Assembly (NCBI GenBank): GCA_910585635.1
Contig: CAJUFE010000018.1
Coordinates: forward strand, 16,129-80,128
Source: an uncultured Lachnospiraceae bacterium
Lineage (GTDB): Bacteria; Bacillota; Clostridia; Lachnospirales; Lachnospiraceae
Direction: 5' to 3'
Length of the DNA stretch: 64,000 nt
The notes under the pieces were generated by a model that was given only the letters and a program-made list of their open reading frames with translations, was not told the origin of the DNA and did no database searches. The translations under genes and the position numbers were made by a program. Below, one piece after another: positions 26,078-34,665 of this stretch. Within the stretch, counting starts at the first letter, position 1; each line of letters starts with the position of its first letter.

Positions 26078-27406
26078 CTACCGGCTGCTATACACTGACC
26101 GTTCCTCCTCCCTTAAAAACCACCCGGTGATCCCCAGCGTCACCGCCTCCGTCACCGGCGCGGCCAGCCACACGCCGGTCATCCCGAAGAGAGCCGGGAG
26201 CACAAAGATGCACACGAGGAGCACCCCAAGCCCTCTGGAAAAGGAGATCGCCGCCGACTGGAAGGCCCGCCCGGTGGCGGTGAAATAAAAGGAGGCGATA
26301 GCGTTGATCCCGGAGGCGAAGAAGGAGGTCATGAAGATCCACATCCCGGCCCCCACCATCTCCTGCACCGCGCTGCTCCTGACGAACATGCCGCCATATC
26401 CGTCTTTGACCGCCGCCAGTATGAGGAACACCACCGCGCCGGCCAAAAAGACATAGCGGCTGGTCCTCTTCCGGATCGCGGCCGCCAGCGCCTTCTCCCG
26501 GGCCCCGTAGCAGAAGCTCATCAGCGGGCTGGCCCCCTGCCCGAACCCGATGACCACCATGCTGAACAGATAGGCCACATAGCCCACGATGGTAAAGGCG
26601 GTGACGCCGTCCACGCCGATCCGGCGCATGATCACGAAGTTATAGGCGAACATGGCGATCCCGGTGGACATCTCGCCGATGAACTCTGAGCTGCCGTTCA
26701 GGATCCCCTGTACAAAGATCTGGGGCGAAAAACGGAACCTCCCCAGGCGATAGACCTGGGCTTTTTTGTGGAAATAGCGGAGGATCCAGGCCAGGGAGAC
26801 CAGCGCCGAGACCAGGGAGGCCCAGGCGATCCCCGCCGCGCCCAGGGAGAGGAGCCCGGCCAGCACATAGTCTAAGATCACGTTCAGGAGGGCGTTGACC
26901 ACGGTCACCTGCAGGTAGAAGGCCGGATGCCCCTCTCCCCGGATGAACATGCCGAAGGAGGAGTTGACCACCATCACCGGCAGCTCCAGGAGCATGACCT
27001 GATGATATCCCCGGAAATACCGGATCACCTGTCCATCCGCCCGCAGCAGCGTGAGCATGGGCCGAAAGCCGATCCACATGACACAGCTCAGCGCCAGGGA
27101 GGCCGCCGCCGCGGTGGCGATGGTCTGGCGGAAGACCTGTGCGCAACAAGCCTTATCCCCGGCGCCAAGGGCCATCCCGGCGATCGACACGCCGCCGATG
27201 GAGATCATCAGGCCGATCCCCAGATACAGATAGACAATCGGGAGCCCTAAGTTAACCGCCGCGATCCCCTCTTTTCCCACGAAGTTCCCCATAAAGAACC
27301 CATCCGCCACGGTGATAAAGGCCGTCAGCACCATGGAGACGATCGCGGGAACGGAATACTGCCATATCTTTTTCCTAATGTCTTGTTTGATCTCGTTCAG
27401 ATCCAT
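26078..27406 (-). CDS. MATE family efflux transporter
   Basis: About 442 residues, twelve membrane segments. The family opening is IWQYSVPAIVSMVLTAFITVADGFFMGNFVGKEG..., with the second-half signature FIGEMSTGIAMFAYNFVIMR and IGFGQGASPLMSFCYGA. It exports organic cations or drugs in exchange for sodium or protons. The start at 27406 is set by AAGGAGGG. An AraC regulator lies 137 bases upstream on the same strand and may control or be co-transcribed with it. Confidence 0.92.
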   Translation of the reverse strand: MDLNEIKQDIRKKIWQYSVPAIVSMVLTAFITVADGFFMGNFVGKEGIAAVNLGLPIVYLYLGIGLMISIGGVSIAGMALGAGDKACCAQVFRQTIATAAAASLALSCVMWIGFRPMLTLLRADGQVIRYFRGYHQVMLLELPVMVVNSSFGMFIRGEGHPAFYLQVTVVNALLNVILDYVLAGLLSLGAAGIAWASLVSALVSLAWILRYFHKKAQVYRLGRFRFSPQIFVQGILNGSSEFIGEMSTGIAMFAYNFVIMRRIGVDGVTAFTIVGYVAYLFSMVVIGFGQGASPLMSFCYGAREKALAAAIRKRTSRYVFLAGAVVFLILAAVKDGYGGMFVRSSAVQEMVGAGMWIFMTSFFASGINAIASFYFTATGRAFQSAAISFSRGLGVLLVCIFVLPALFGMTGVWLAAPVTEAVTLGITGWFLREEERSVYSSR

Positions 27407-27543
27407 AAAAAGATCCCTCCTTATACTGTAAGATGATCGGCCGACCATCCCCATTATAAAGGAGGGATATCTATTTTACTTCTGGATCCTTGCTGTCTTT
27501 TCCTGCCGCGTGCCGCCCTCTCACCGGCAGGATCGCCCTTTGA

Positions 27544-28251
27544 TCAGAACAGGAATTTCGTCTCCGTCCGGAACTGGGACGGGGTCATCCCGGTGATCTG
27601 GCGGAAGCATTTGGCAAAATGGCTCTGGGAACAGAAGCCCAGGGGATCCCATATCTCGTTCATGCAGTAGCTCTTTCTGGACAGCATCAGCTTTGCCATG
27701 CCGATCTTCTCCTTCAGGATCCACTTATGTACCGTCTCCCCCGTCTCCTTCTTGATCGTGTGAGAGAGATGGCTCTTGCTGATACAAAGTGCCTCCGCGA
27801 TATCCTCTAAAGCCAGCGGCTCATAGATGTGGCCCCGCACATATCGCTGGAACTTGACAAAGACGGGAGAAGCCTCGCCCACATAGGTGTTTTCCCCGAT
27901 GATCCGGGCAAGATCCGCCAGATAATCTTCGCTGAGCTCCACCAGCCTCCAGGGCGTACCGGCGTCCTGGGACCTGTGGATGCATCGCTCAAAGCCCGCG
28001 TCCACCAGTGTGTTGGGGACACCTACCTTCTCCGCGATCTTCACCGCCTCCACCCAGAGCACCATACATACCCGCAGCGCATAGGCACGGTCTCCCATGA
28101 AGAACCGTTCGCACACCGCTCTTTTCTCCGCTTCACCGTATCGGCTCCGGATGATATCCGCCCGTCCCTGGCGGACACATTCCAGCCAAAGGTCGAACAT
28201 GCTGTCATCAAATGCGGAACCCTCCGATCCATCCCCTTTAAACCTGTCCAT
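27544..28251 (-). CDS. AraC-family transcriptional regulator
   Basis: 235 residues. The last 100 carry two helix-turn-helix units: LEDIAEALCISKSHLSHTIKKETGE and MNEIWDPLGFCSQSHFAKCFRQITGMTPSQFR. The N-terminal 130 residues are helical and match no sensing domain I recognise. It is divergent from the LacI regulator at 28488, sharing the 236-bp region with repeated motifs, and is upstream of the MATE gene on the same strand. The start codon has no strong ribosome site, so the exact N-terminus is uncertain. Confidence 0.85.
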   Translation of the reverse strand: MDRFKGDGSEGSAFDDSMFDLWLECVRQGRADIIRSRYGEAEKRAVCERFFMGDRAYALRVCMVLWVEAVKIAEKVGVPNTLVDAGFERCIHRSQDAGTPWRLVELSEDYLADLARIIGENTYVGEASPVFVKFQRYVRGHIYEPLALEDIAEALCISKSHLSHTIKKETGETVHKWILKEKIGMAKLMLSRKSYCMNEIWDPLGFCSQSHFAKCFRQITGMTPSQFRTETKFLF

Positions 28252-28318
28252 CGGAACACCCCTTGCCCATGGATGAGCCTGTCATCTCCCACTGCGTTTA
28301 CTCATATGTAAACTTTCA

Positions 28319-28425
28319 TTTTTACATTTGCACAAATATCATATCACTTATAGTTATTATAGTCAACTGCTTTTTACATTTGCACAAGAAAAGACCTTGC
28401 ACTCAACCAGATGCTTTTACATTTG
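28319..28425. repeat. Three direct repeats of TTTTACATTTG in the araC-lacI divergent region
   Basis: TTTTTACATTTGCACAA occurs identically at 28319-28335 and 28371-28387; a shorter TTTTACATTTG is at 28415-28425, overlapping the -35 of the lacI-type gene. The first copy includes the dyad ATTTG-CA-CAAAT. A near-copy in inverted orientation lies inside the lacI-type gene (29029-29049) and a partial one upstream of the fructan operon (34344-34356). Likely operator sites. Confidence 0.55.
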
Positions 28426-28451
28426 ACGTATCAAGATCCGTGCATTATAAT
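28423..28451 (+). promoter_or_regulatory. Promoter of the LacI-family regulator
   Basis: TTGACG (28423-28428), 17 bp, TATAAT (28446-28451). Near-perfect sigma-A promoter. The third repeat covers its -35 region, consistent with autorepression. Confidence 0.75.
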
Positions 28452-28487
28452 GTTTAGTGCAGATGTTAGCAAAAGGAGGAGCGCACC

Positions 28488-29567
28488 ATGGCGAACAGGG
28501 TCACCATACAGGATATCGCAGATGCCCTTGGCGTATCCAGGAACACGGTCTCAAAGGCCATCAATAACACCGGCATCCTTGCCGATGCCACCAGGGAAAA
28601 GATCTTGAAGAAAGCGGCGGAGATGGGCTATAAGCAGTTCACCCAGTTCATCCCCGCCGTCCCCGGCCGGATGGCCCCTCTGCTGACGGGGCCTGATAAA
28701 AAGGGGGAGATCGTCCTCTTTACCACCGTGTTCTGGGCAAAAAACTCTTATGTCTCTACGTTAGTAGAGACCTTCCAGAAAAAGCTCTCTAAACAGGGCT
28801 ACGGCCTCACCATGCACCGCATCCTCCACGAGGAGGTGGACCGGATGGAGCTGCCCCGGGCCTTCGATCCGGAAAGGACCTCGGGGATCATCTGCTTTGA
28901 GCTGTTCGACGACCGCTACTGCCAGATGGTCTGCAGTCTGGGCATCCCGGTACTTTTCACGGACGCGCCCGTCGGTTCTATGGGAGCGCCCTTGCCTGCC
29001 GACGTGATCTATGCAGATGACCGATCTGCCATTTGTGCATTTGTAAAAGAGATGGCTTTAAGAGGCAAAACGAAGATCGGGTTTGTGGGCGATCATCTGC
29101 ACAGCCTGTCCTTTTTCCAGCGGTACATGAGCTATCGCACCGCCATGCTCCTGGCAGGCCTCCCCTGCCCGGAAGACTGCTGCATCCTTGGGAATAAAGA
29201 AGGAGTCCGTTATCCGGACTCCAACGACTATCAGGACTATCTGACCGAACAGCTCCGATCCATAAAAAGCCTCCCGGAGGTGTTCATCTGCGCCAATGAT
29301 TTTGTTGCGGTGGACCTTTTGCAGGTGATGAAAAAGCAGAAGATCTCCGTCCCCGCCGATCTCTATCTGTGCGGCTTTGACGACGCACCGGAGACCAGGA
29401 TGGTGACCCCTTCGCTCACCACCGTCCACGTGGACAGCGAGAGCATGGGGGCCACGGCCTTCCACCTGCTCCTGTCACGGATCGAAGATCCGTCCCTGGC
29501 TTTCCGCACCGTGTATGTCGGGACAACACTGGTCTTCCGGGATTCCACAGGGGACTTTTCCGGATGA
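28488..29567 (+). CDS. LacI/GalR-family transcriptional regulator
   Basis: 359 residues. N-terminal helix-turn-helix and hinge: VTIQDIADALGVSRNTVSKA then ATREKILKKAAEMGY. The periplasmic-binding-protein-like effector domain follows (FICANDFVAVDLLQVMKKQK; LYLCGFDDAPETRMVTPSLT). AAAAGGAGG precedes the ATG. It faces the GH32 operon convergently and so probably represses that sucrose/fructan uptake system; a sequence resembling its upstream repeats occurs before the operon's first gene. Confidence 0.92.
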   Translation: MANRVTIQDIADALGVSRNTVSKAINNTGILADATREKILKKAAEMGYKQFTQFIPAVPGRMAPLLTGPDKKGEIVLFTTVFWAKNSYVSTLVETFQKKLSKQGYGLTMHRILHEEVDRMELPRAFDPERTSGIICFELFDDRYCQMVCSLGIPVLFTDAPVGSMGAPLPADVIYADDRSAICAFVKEMALRGKTKIGFVGDHLHSLSFFQRYMSYRTAMLLAGLPCPEDCCILGNKEGVRYPDSNDYQDYLTEQLRSIKSLPEVFICANDFVAVDLLQVMKKQKISVPADLYLCGFDDAPETRMVTPSLTTVHVDSESMGATAFHLLLSRIEDPSLAFRTVYVGTTLVFRDSTGDFSG

Positions 29568-29622
29568 CCTGCTCCGTCCGGCCAAGATCTCTGGTCGGAC
29601 CATCCCTGTCCGGCCTGGACCT

Positions 29623-31119
29623 TTAGCATCCGTCCGCTGCCAGCTCATATTTTGTGATATCCATGACCGCCTGGCCGTCTGCAAAGAAGGAGATCCCCTC
29701 TGCCGCCAGGTCTGTGTACATGGTCAGGGACAGCGCCTGCTCTCCATCATTAACAAAGATCTCCGCGCTGAAGGAATCTAAGATGATCCGCAGCTCCAGC
29801 GCTCCTGCCCCACTCCTGACCAGGCTGCGCCGCTGATGGACGATCGCCCGCCTGGAGCCGGAGAACTTCCGGTCGATCTTCAGGACAGACTCCCGGGGGC
29901 GGAAGCTCACGGAGGTCCGGTACTGTCCATCCTGGGCGAAGCGTACCGCGAACTTTTGATAGAGCGGCTCCCCCTCTGCCGGGCGGATCTTCAGCTCCAT
30001 ATCCACTCTCCTGCCCTTGATCCCCGCCAGACGGACCTCGCCGGAGACGGTCACATCCTCATAGACCACCTTCCCCCTCCTGAGGCCATCCAGCTCTCTT
30101 ATGGGCCACTGATACAGCCTCCCATTTCGGACGGACAGCTCTCTGGGAAGGCTCATCTGACCGGACCACAGCTCCTCCGGCGTGCGTATCCCGCAGGCAT
30201 CCCAGTTCTGCATCCATCCGATCATGATCCGCCGCCCGTCCGGAGCCTCCACGGTCTGGGGCGCGTAAAAATCGATCCCATGGTCGATCGCCTGGTCTTG
30301 TTCCTCGATAAAGGTATCCGTCTCCTCATCATACGTCCCGATCAGGCAGACCGTCCCGTTGCCATTGTGATATTCAAAGCCCTGGGGCAGCATATCCTGG
30401 GGGCTGACCAGCAGGACCTGCTTTCCGTCCAGCGGAAAAAAGTCCGGACACTCCCACATCTTCCCCCACCGTCCCTCATTGGAGATCAGCACCCGCTTAA
30501 AGTGCCAGTGGAACCCGTCCTCACTGACGTATAAAAGGATCTGGCCGCTGCCGTCCGCCGGACGGTTCCCCACCACGCAGGCATAAGTCCCATCCTTCTT
30601 TTTCCACATCTTGGGATCGCGAAAATCGAACCGGCTCCCTCCCTCCGGCACATCCATCTCATCCAGCACCGGATTTTCCGCGTATTTCACATAGTCGATC
30701 CCATCTCCTACGGCAATGCACTGGGTCTGGATCTCCCGCAGGCCTCCGTCACGCTGTCTCTCCTTTAGGACCCCGGTGTACATCAGCAGATGCCGGCCAT
30801 CCTCCAGGGTGAGGGCGCTCCCGGAAAAGCATCCGTCCCGGTCATAGATCTCATCCGGCGCCAGCGCCGCCGGCAGATACTGCCAGTGGAGCAGATCCTC
30901 GCTCACCGCATGGCCCCAGTGCATGGGGCCTGTGGTGGAGCTGTAGGGATGATACTGATAAAACAGATGATATCTCCCATCGTACCAGGAGAAGCCGTTG
31001 GGATCGTTCATCCAGCCGATGCGGACCGACAGGTGGAACCCGGGACGGTCCTTCTGCTGGATCATCTTCTCGGAAGCTTCTTCATACTTGCGCGCTTCCC
31101 GTAATGTCTGGCTTGTCAT
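29623..31119 (-). CDS. GH32 beta-fructosidase (sucrose/fructan hydrolase)
   Basis: 498 residues. All three GH32 catalytic residues are visible: nucleophile Asp39 in GWMNDPNGF, the transition-state Asp168 in FRDPKMW and acid/base Glu223 in MWECPDFF. FYQYHP and the C-terminal beta-sandwich (AEIFVNDGEQALSLTMYTD) complete the family. No signal peptide, so it acts inside the cell on imported sucrose, sucrose phosphate or fructo-oligosaccharide. It is the last gene of the operon led by the binding protein at 34208, so a non-phosphorylated oligosaccharide brought in by the ABC importer is the likely substrate. GAGGAGG precedes ATG 31119. Confidence 0.94.
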   Translation of the reverse strand: MTSQTLREARKYEEASEKMIQQKDRPGFHLSVRIGWMNDPNGFSWYDGRYHLFYQYHPYSSTTGPMHWGHAVSEDLLHWQYLPAALAPDEIYDRDGCFSGSALTLEDGRHLLMYTGVLKERQRDGGLREIQTQCIAVGDGIDYVKYAENPVLDEMDVPEGGSRFDFRDPKMWKKKDGTYACVVGNRPADGSGQILLYVSEDGFHWHFKRVLISNEGRWGKMWECPDFFPLDGKQVLLVSPQDMLPQGFEYHNGNGTVCLIGTYDEETDTFIEEQDQAIDHGIDFYAPQTVEAPDGRRIMIGWMQNWDACGIRTPEELWSGQMSLPRELSVRNGRLYQWPIRELDGLRRGKVVYEDVTVSGEVRLAGIKGRRVDMELKIRPAEGEPLYQKFAVRFAQDGQYRTSVSFRPRESVLKIDRKFSGSRRAIVHQRRSLVRSGAGALELRIILDSFSAEIFVNDGEQALSLTMYTDLAAEGISFFADGQAVMDITKYELAADGC

Positions 31120-31143
31120 AGGATAAAGCCTCCTCTGATAACA

Positions 31144-32001
31144 TCATTTCACCGCGCCTGAGGTCACACCCTCCACGATATAACGCTGCAGGAGCACATA
31201 CAAGATCAGTATGGGCAGCATCGCCAATAGCAGCGCTGCCATGACCAGACCGATATCCGTGGAATAGGTCCCGTAGAACACCTGTGTGGCGATCGGGATC
31301 GTATAGAGCTCCTTCTTGGCCAGCACCAGGCTGGGAAGGAGGTAGTCGTTCCAGAAGCCCATGGCATCGATGATCGCCACGGTCGCGATGGTAGACTTAA
31401 GTAAGGGGAATACGATCTGCCAAAAGGTCTGCCAGCGGGTACAGCCGTCGATGGTGGCCGCCTCCTCAAGAGCGATCGGGACATTGGTTTTGATCGCACC
31501 GTGGAACATGAAGGTGGCCATGGACAGGGAAAAGCCCACATGCATGAAGATCAGGGTGGCCCGATGGTTCAAGATCCCCAGGACACCGCCATATAAGGAC
31601 ACCATAGGGATCATCAGCACCTGGAAGGGGATCACCATAGACGCGATCATCATCCCCAGCAGGAGCCCGCAGGCCTTCCACTTATTGCGCACGATCACAA
31701 AGGCGGTCATGGAAGAGAACAGGATGGTCAGGGCCGTAGAGCAGACGGTGATGACTGCGGAGTTTAAGAAGGAACGTCCAAAGTTCATCTTCTTCATCGC
31801 CTCCGGGAAATTGGCAAGGGTGAAGCCATGGGCCCCTACCAGAGCCAGTGGATCGGAGGTGATATCCGCTTTTGTCTTGAACACATTGATCACCACCAGG
31901 ACAAAGGGGAAGATAAAACATACGAACAGAGCGACCAGGATGAGGATCTTGACCCCATGGCCGATCTTTTTATCACGAGCTGCTTTTTCATTCGCATTCA
32001 T
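31144..32001 (-). CDS. Carbohydrate ABC permease, MalG type (fructan operon)
   Basis: 285 residues, six membrane segments. EAA loop: ALEEAATIDGCTRWQTFWQIVFPLL. C-terminus LQRYIVEGVTSGAVK. Its ATG follows the previous stop with no gap (TAAATG). It pairs with the 32002-32883 product to import the substrate of GH32. Confidence 0.93.
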   Translation of the reverse strand: MNANEKAARDKKIGHGVKILILVALFVCFIFPFVLVVINVFKTKADITSDPLALVGAHGFTLANFPEAMKKMNFGRSFLNSAVITVCSTALTILFSSMTAFVIVRNKWKACGLLLGMMIASMVIPFQVLMIPMVSLYGGVLGILNHRATLIFMHVGFSLSMATFMFHGAIKTNVPIALEEAATIDGCTRWQTFWQIVFPLLKSTIATVAIIDAMGFWNDYLLPSLVLAKKELYTIPIATQVFYGTYSTDIGLVMAALLLAMLPILILYVLLQRYIVEGVTSGAVK

Positions 32002-32883
32002 TTACGCCGACACCTCCGCTTTCTTGCCTACATAGACTTGGGCTACGCCCACAACGGCACAGACCACGAACAAGATCAATGCTTCTGCCTGTCCCACACC
32101 GAAGTTCTTATAGGTAAAGGCCTGGTTATACACATGCATCGCTGCCATGACCGAGCTGTTAAAGGGCTCGCCATTGGTCAGGGAAAGGTTCACATCATAG
32201 ACCATGAAGCACCGCGTGACCGTCAGGAACAGGCACTGCACAAAGGACGAGACCATCAGCGGCACGGATACATAGACGATCGACTGGGTGTTGGTGCAGC
32301 CGTCGATCCTGGCGGCCTCCAGCACATCATCGGAAACGCTCATGAACCCGGCCACGTAGATCAGCATCATGTAGCCCGCGTACTGCCACACAGAAACGAT
32401 GATCAGACACAGCATGGCCCCGCCTGTGGTCGCCAGCCAGGAGGTGGACAGCGGACCGATGGATAAAGAGGTCCCCAAGGCCACGAAGGCACGGTTGAAC
32501 ACGAACTTCCAGATGTAGCCCAGGACGATGCCGCCGATCAGGTTCGGGGTGAAGAAGCCTGCCCGGAAGAAATTCTGCCCCTTGACGCCGCTGGTCACCA
32601 GGAAGGCCAGGATGAAGGCCACCACGTTGACCAGGACCACCGCCACCACGGAATACAGGAAGGTCCTCCCCATAGCCTGCCAGTAGGCGGCATCCGCAAA
32701 GGTCTCCACATAGTTGGCCAGACCTACGAAAGGCTTCTGTCTGGACACGCCGTCCCAACTGGTGAGGGTCAGATAGATCCCGTAGATAAAGGGGAGGATG
32801 ACCACGGCGAAGAACATGAACGTCGTCACACCTGCGAACATGAGGAATTGTTTACATTTATAGGACATGGTATTTGTCTTCAT
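32002..32883 (-). CDS. Carbohydrate ABC permease, MalF type (fructan operon)
   Basis: About 293 residues, six membrane segments; EAA loop VLEAARIDGCTNTQSIVYVSVPLM and the TNGEPFNSSVMAAMHVYNQAF region of CUT1 permeases. The start at 32883 lies 10 bases behind GGAGGG; earlier in-frame ATGs overlap that site. Second gene of the operon. Confidence 0.92.
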   Translation of the reverse strand: MKTNTMSYKCKQFLMFAGVTTFMFFAVVILPFIYGIYLTLTSWDGVSRQKPFVGLANYVETFADAAYWQAMGRTFLYSVVAVVLVNVVAFILAFLVTSGVKGQNFFRAGFFTPNLIGGIVLGYIWKFVFNRAFVALGTSLSIGPLSTSWLATTGGAMLCLIIVSVWQYAGYMMLIYVAGFMSVSDDVLEAARIDGCTNTQSIVYVSVPLMVSSFVQCLFLTVTRCFMVYDVNLSLTNGEPFNSSVMAAMHVYNQAFTYKNFGVGQAEALILFVVCAVVGVAQVYVGKKAEVSA

Positions 32884-32915
32884 ATCAGGATGTCCCTCCT
32901 TCATCGAGCTGTCTT

Positions 32916-34208
32916 TTAGTGTTCCACAGGGGCCGTGGAGGACCAATACTTTTCGATCTCAGCCGCCAGCCCCGCCCGGTCGATCTGTCCCGCCAGATAT
33001 TTCTGGAATGCCGCTCCGCAGAGAGAGAAATGATCGTCCGGCAGATAGTTATAATTGTCGATCAGAGCCCCTGCATCCGCGTATTTCTTGACGGAAATGG
33101 ACAGCGGGTCAAGTCCTGCAGCCGCGATGTTGGAATAAGCCGGGACTAAGGCGCACTTTTCGGTCAGGAAGGTATTCCCTGCCTCGTCAAATACCAGCCA
33201 GTTGAGGAAATCCTTGGCCGCCTGGCGCTGCTCCTCTGAGGTATTGTCCGAAGAATCGATGAAGAAATATTTGGATCCGCCGCCTACCAGCTTCTCGTTG
33301 GTGCCGTCGGTGGTGTTCTCCGGGACCGGCATGATCCCCATCTTCTCGGAATAGTCATAGGCGTTGATCATGGACCAATCCCAGTTGCCGCCGAACATGA
33401 AGGCTACCTCGCCCTCTGCCAGCTTCTGCTCCGATACCTCACGCTCTGCCGCGATCGGAGAGCCTGCCGCGTAGTTGTACTTCATCATCGTGTCGAAGTA
33501 ATCCATCCGCGCGTTCCACTTGTCATTGTCCGCAAGATGTGCATTGCCCTCATAGAGCGCGGCCACGAACTTGTCCACATCCTCCTGGGTCTCGTAGACC
33601 TCGGACAGGAAATGTCCGGCCAGGGACCAGTCCTCCTTCATGATAGCCACCGGGGCCTCCATGCCGCCGGCCACCAGCTTTTCCAGGAGCCCCTGGAAGG
33701 CGTCCAACGTGGCGTAGTCTGCCGGATCGAAGGTCTCACCGGTGATCTTCTCGATCGCATCCGCATTATAGATCAATCCGCGCGCTTCCACACATACGGG
33801 GAAGCCCACTACCTTCCCGTCCACGGACAGGGCATACTGGGTGTTCTCCACCCATTTTTCACCGCTCAGATCCGCAGCGTGATCAGCTGCCAGGGCGTAC
33901 ACGTCTTTTGCGTCCACCATGGAAAGGGTGTAGGGATCGTTGGACGAATATTTTGTCGCCAGGTGCGCCGCTACGGTATCATTGGAATAATAGACCTCCA
34001 CGTCCACACCGGTCGCTTCGCTGTACTCCTTCGCCATCTCCTCGAACTGTGCCTGGACCTCGATCTTCGAGTTAAAGATCGTGATCGCCACGCCGTCGCC
34101 GCTGCCGCCTGCTGCCCCGCCGCCGTCCGCGGTGGATCCACCGCCGCATGCTACAAGAGATGCTGTCATGACGGCCGCAAGTGTTCCTGCTAGTAATTCC
34201 TTTTTCAT
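32916..34208 (-). CDS. Carbohydrate ABC substrate-binding lipoprotein (fructan operon)
   Basis: 430 residues. Lipoprotein signal LLAGTLAAVMTASLVACGGG, Gly-rich linker, then the SBP_bac_1 fold (ITIFNSKIEVQAQFEEMAKE; YALSVDGKVVGFPVCVEARG; FMFGGNWDWSMINAYDY). AAGGAGGAG is 6 bases before the ATG. First gene of a four-gene operon ending with GH32, so fructo-oligosaccharide or sucrose is the inferred ligand. No ATPase is in the operon. Confidence 0.93.
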   Translation of the reverse strand: MKKELLAGTLAAVMTASLVACGGGSTADGGGAAGGSGDGVAITIFNSKIEVQAQFEEMAKEYSEATGVDVEVYYSNDTVAAHLATKYSSNDPYTLSMVDAKDVYALAADHAADLSGEKWVENTQYALSVDGKVVGFPVCVEARGLIYNADAIEKITGETFDPADYATLDAFQGLLEKLVAGGMEAPVAIMKEDWSLAGHFLSEVYETQEDVDKFVAALYEGNAHLADNDKWNARMDYFDTMMKYNYAAGSPIAAEREVSEQKLAEGEVAFMFGGNWDWSMINAYDYSEKMGIMPVPENTTDGTNEKLVGGGSKYFFIDSSDNTSEEQRQAAKDFLNWLVFDEAGNTFLTEKCALVPAYSNIAAAGLDPLSISVKKYADAGALIDNYNYLPDDHFSLCGAAFQKYLAGQIDRAGLAAEIEKYWSSTAPVEH

Positions 34209-34343
34209 TTCGGATCTCCTCCTTGATAGAAAATTATGATGTACTGCCCAGGTCCTCCATCAGGCCGACATGAAAGACCTGGATCTTATAAAAATATAAC
34301 AAAAAACCATCTTGATTTCTGTAACGATACTGCAATATCTAGC

Positions 34344-34356
34344 ATATTCGTGCAAA
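34344..34356 (-). promoter_or_regulatory. Candidate LacI operator upstream of the fructan operon
   Basis: The - strand reads TTTGCACGAATAT; 12 of 13 bases match TTTGCACAAATAT of the first repeat before the LacI gene. It lies about 140 bases upstream of the binding-protein ATG. Short match, so chance is possible. The rest of 34209-34455 has no gene. Confidence 0.35.
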
Positions 34357-34455
34357 AAAACGTGGACAGAACGTTTTTTGTCAAGATCGCGGCAGGATCA
34401 GAGCAGGATCTCATCAAGATCGGGGCGGGACCTCTCCAGGATCGGACCACGACAA

Positions 34456-34501
34456 AAAAGGCAATGGAGATACGCCAAGTCCAGTATCTCCACTGCCTTT
34501 T
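34456..34501 (-). terminator. Bidirectional terminator after the molybdenum hydroxylase operon
   Basis: AAAAGGCAATGGAGATAC (34456-34473) pairs with GTATCTCCACTGCCTTTT (34484-34501), one mismatch in 18. On the - strand it is followed by TTTTTT. Between it and the FAD-subunit stop (34502-34665) only a 23-codon frame (34534-34605, -) coding for a hydrophobic peptide is seen; it has a poor ribosome site and I do not call it a gene. Confidence 0.8.
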
Positions 34502-34665
34502 GTTACTTTCTAGATAGCGAACAGCCCCTCAACCTACCGTTCCACCATAAACCGCCCGCAGGCAGCCCCGACGAGGATCAGGACCACTAAGAGCAGGGCC
34601 ACCATGATGACCTACACTGCCTCCCATAAGGAAGGCATTTACCAGCTTTCTTGCCATCTCTGTGC

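Noticed and set aside
28319..28425. CRISPR-like repeat array
   Set aside because: Only three short copies with unequal spacing (52 and 43 bp) and no cas genes; operator repeats fit better.
34534..34605. 23-codon hydrophobic peptide on the - strand after the molybdenum operon
   Set aside because: Poor ribosome site spacing and no recognisable family; listed only within the terminator entry.
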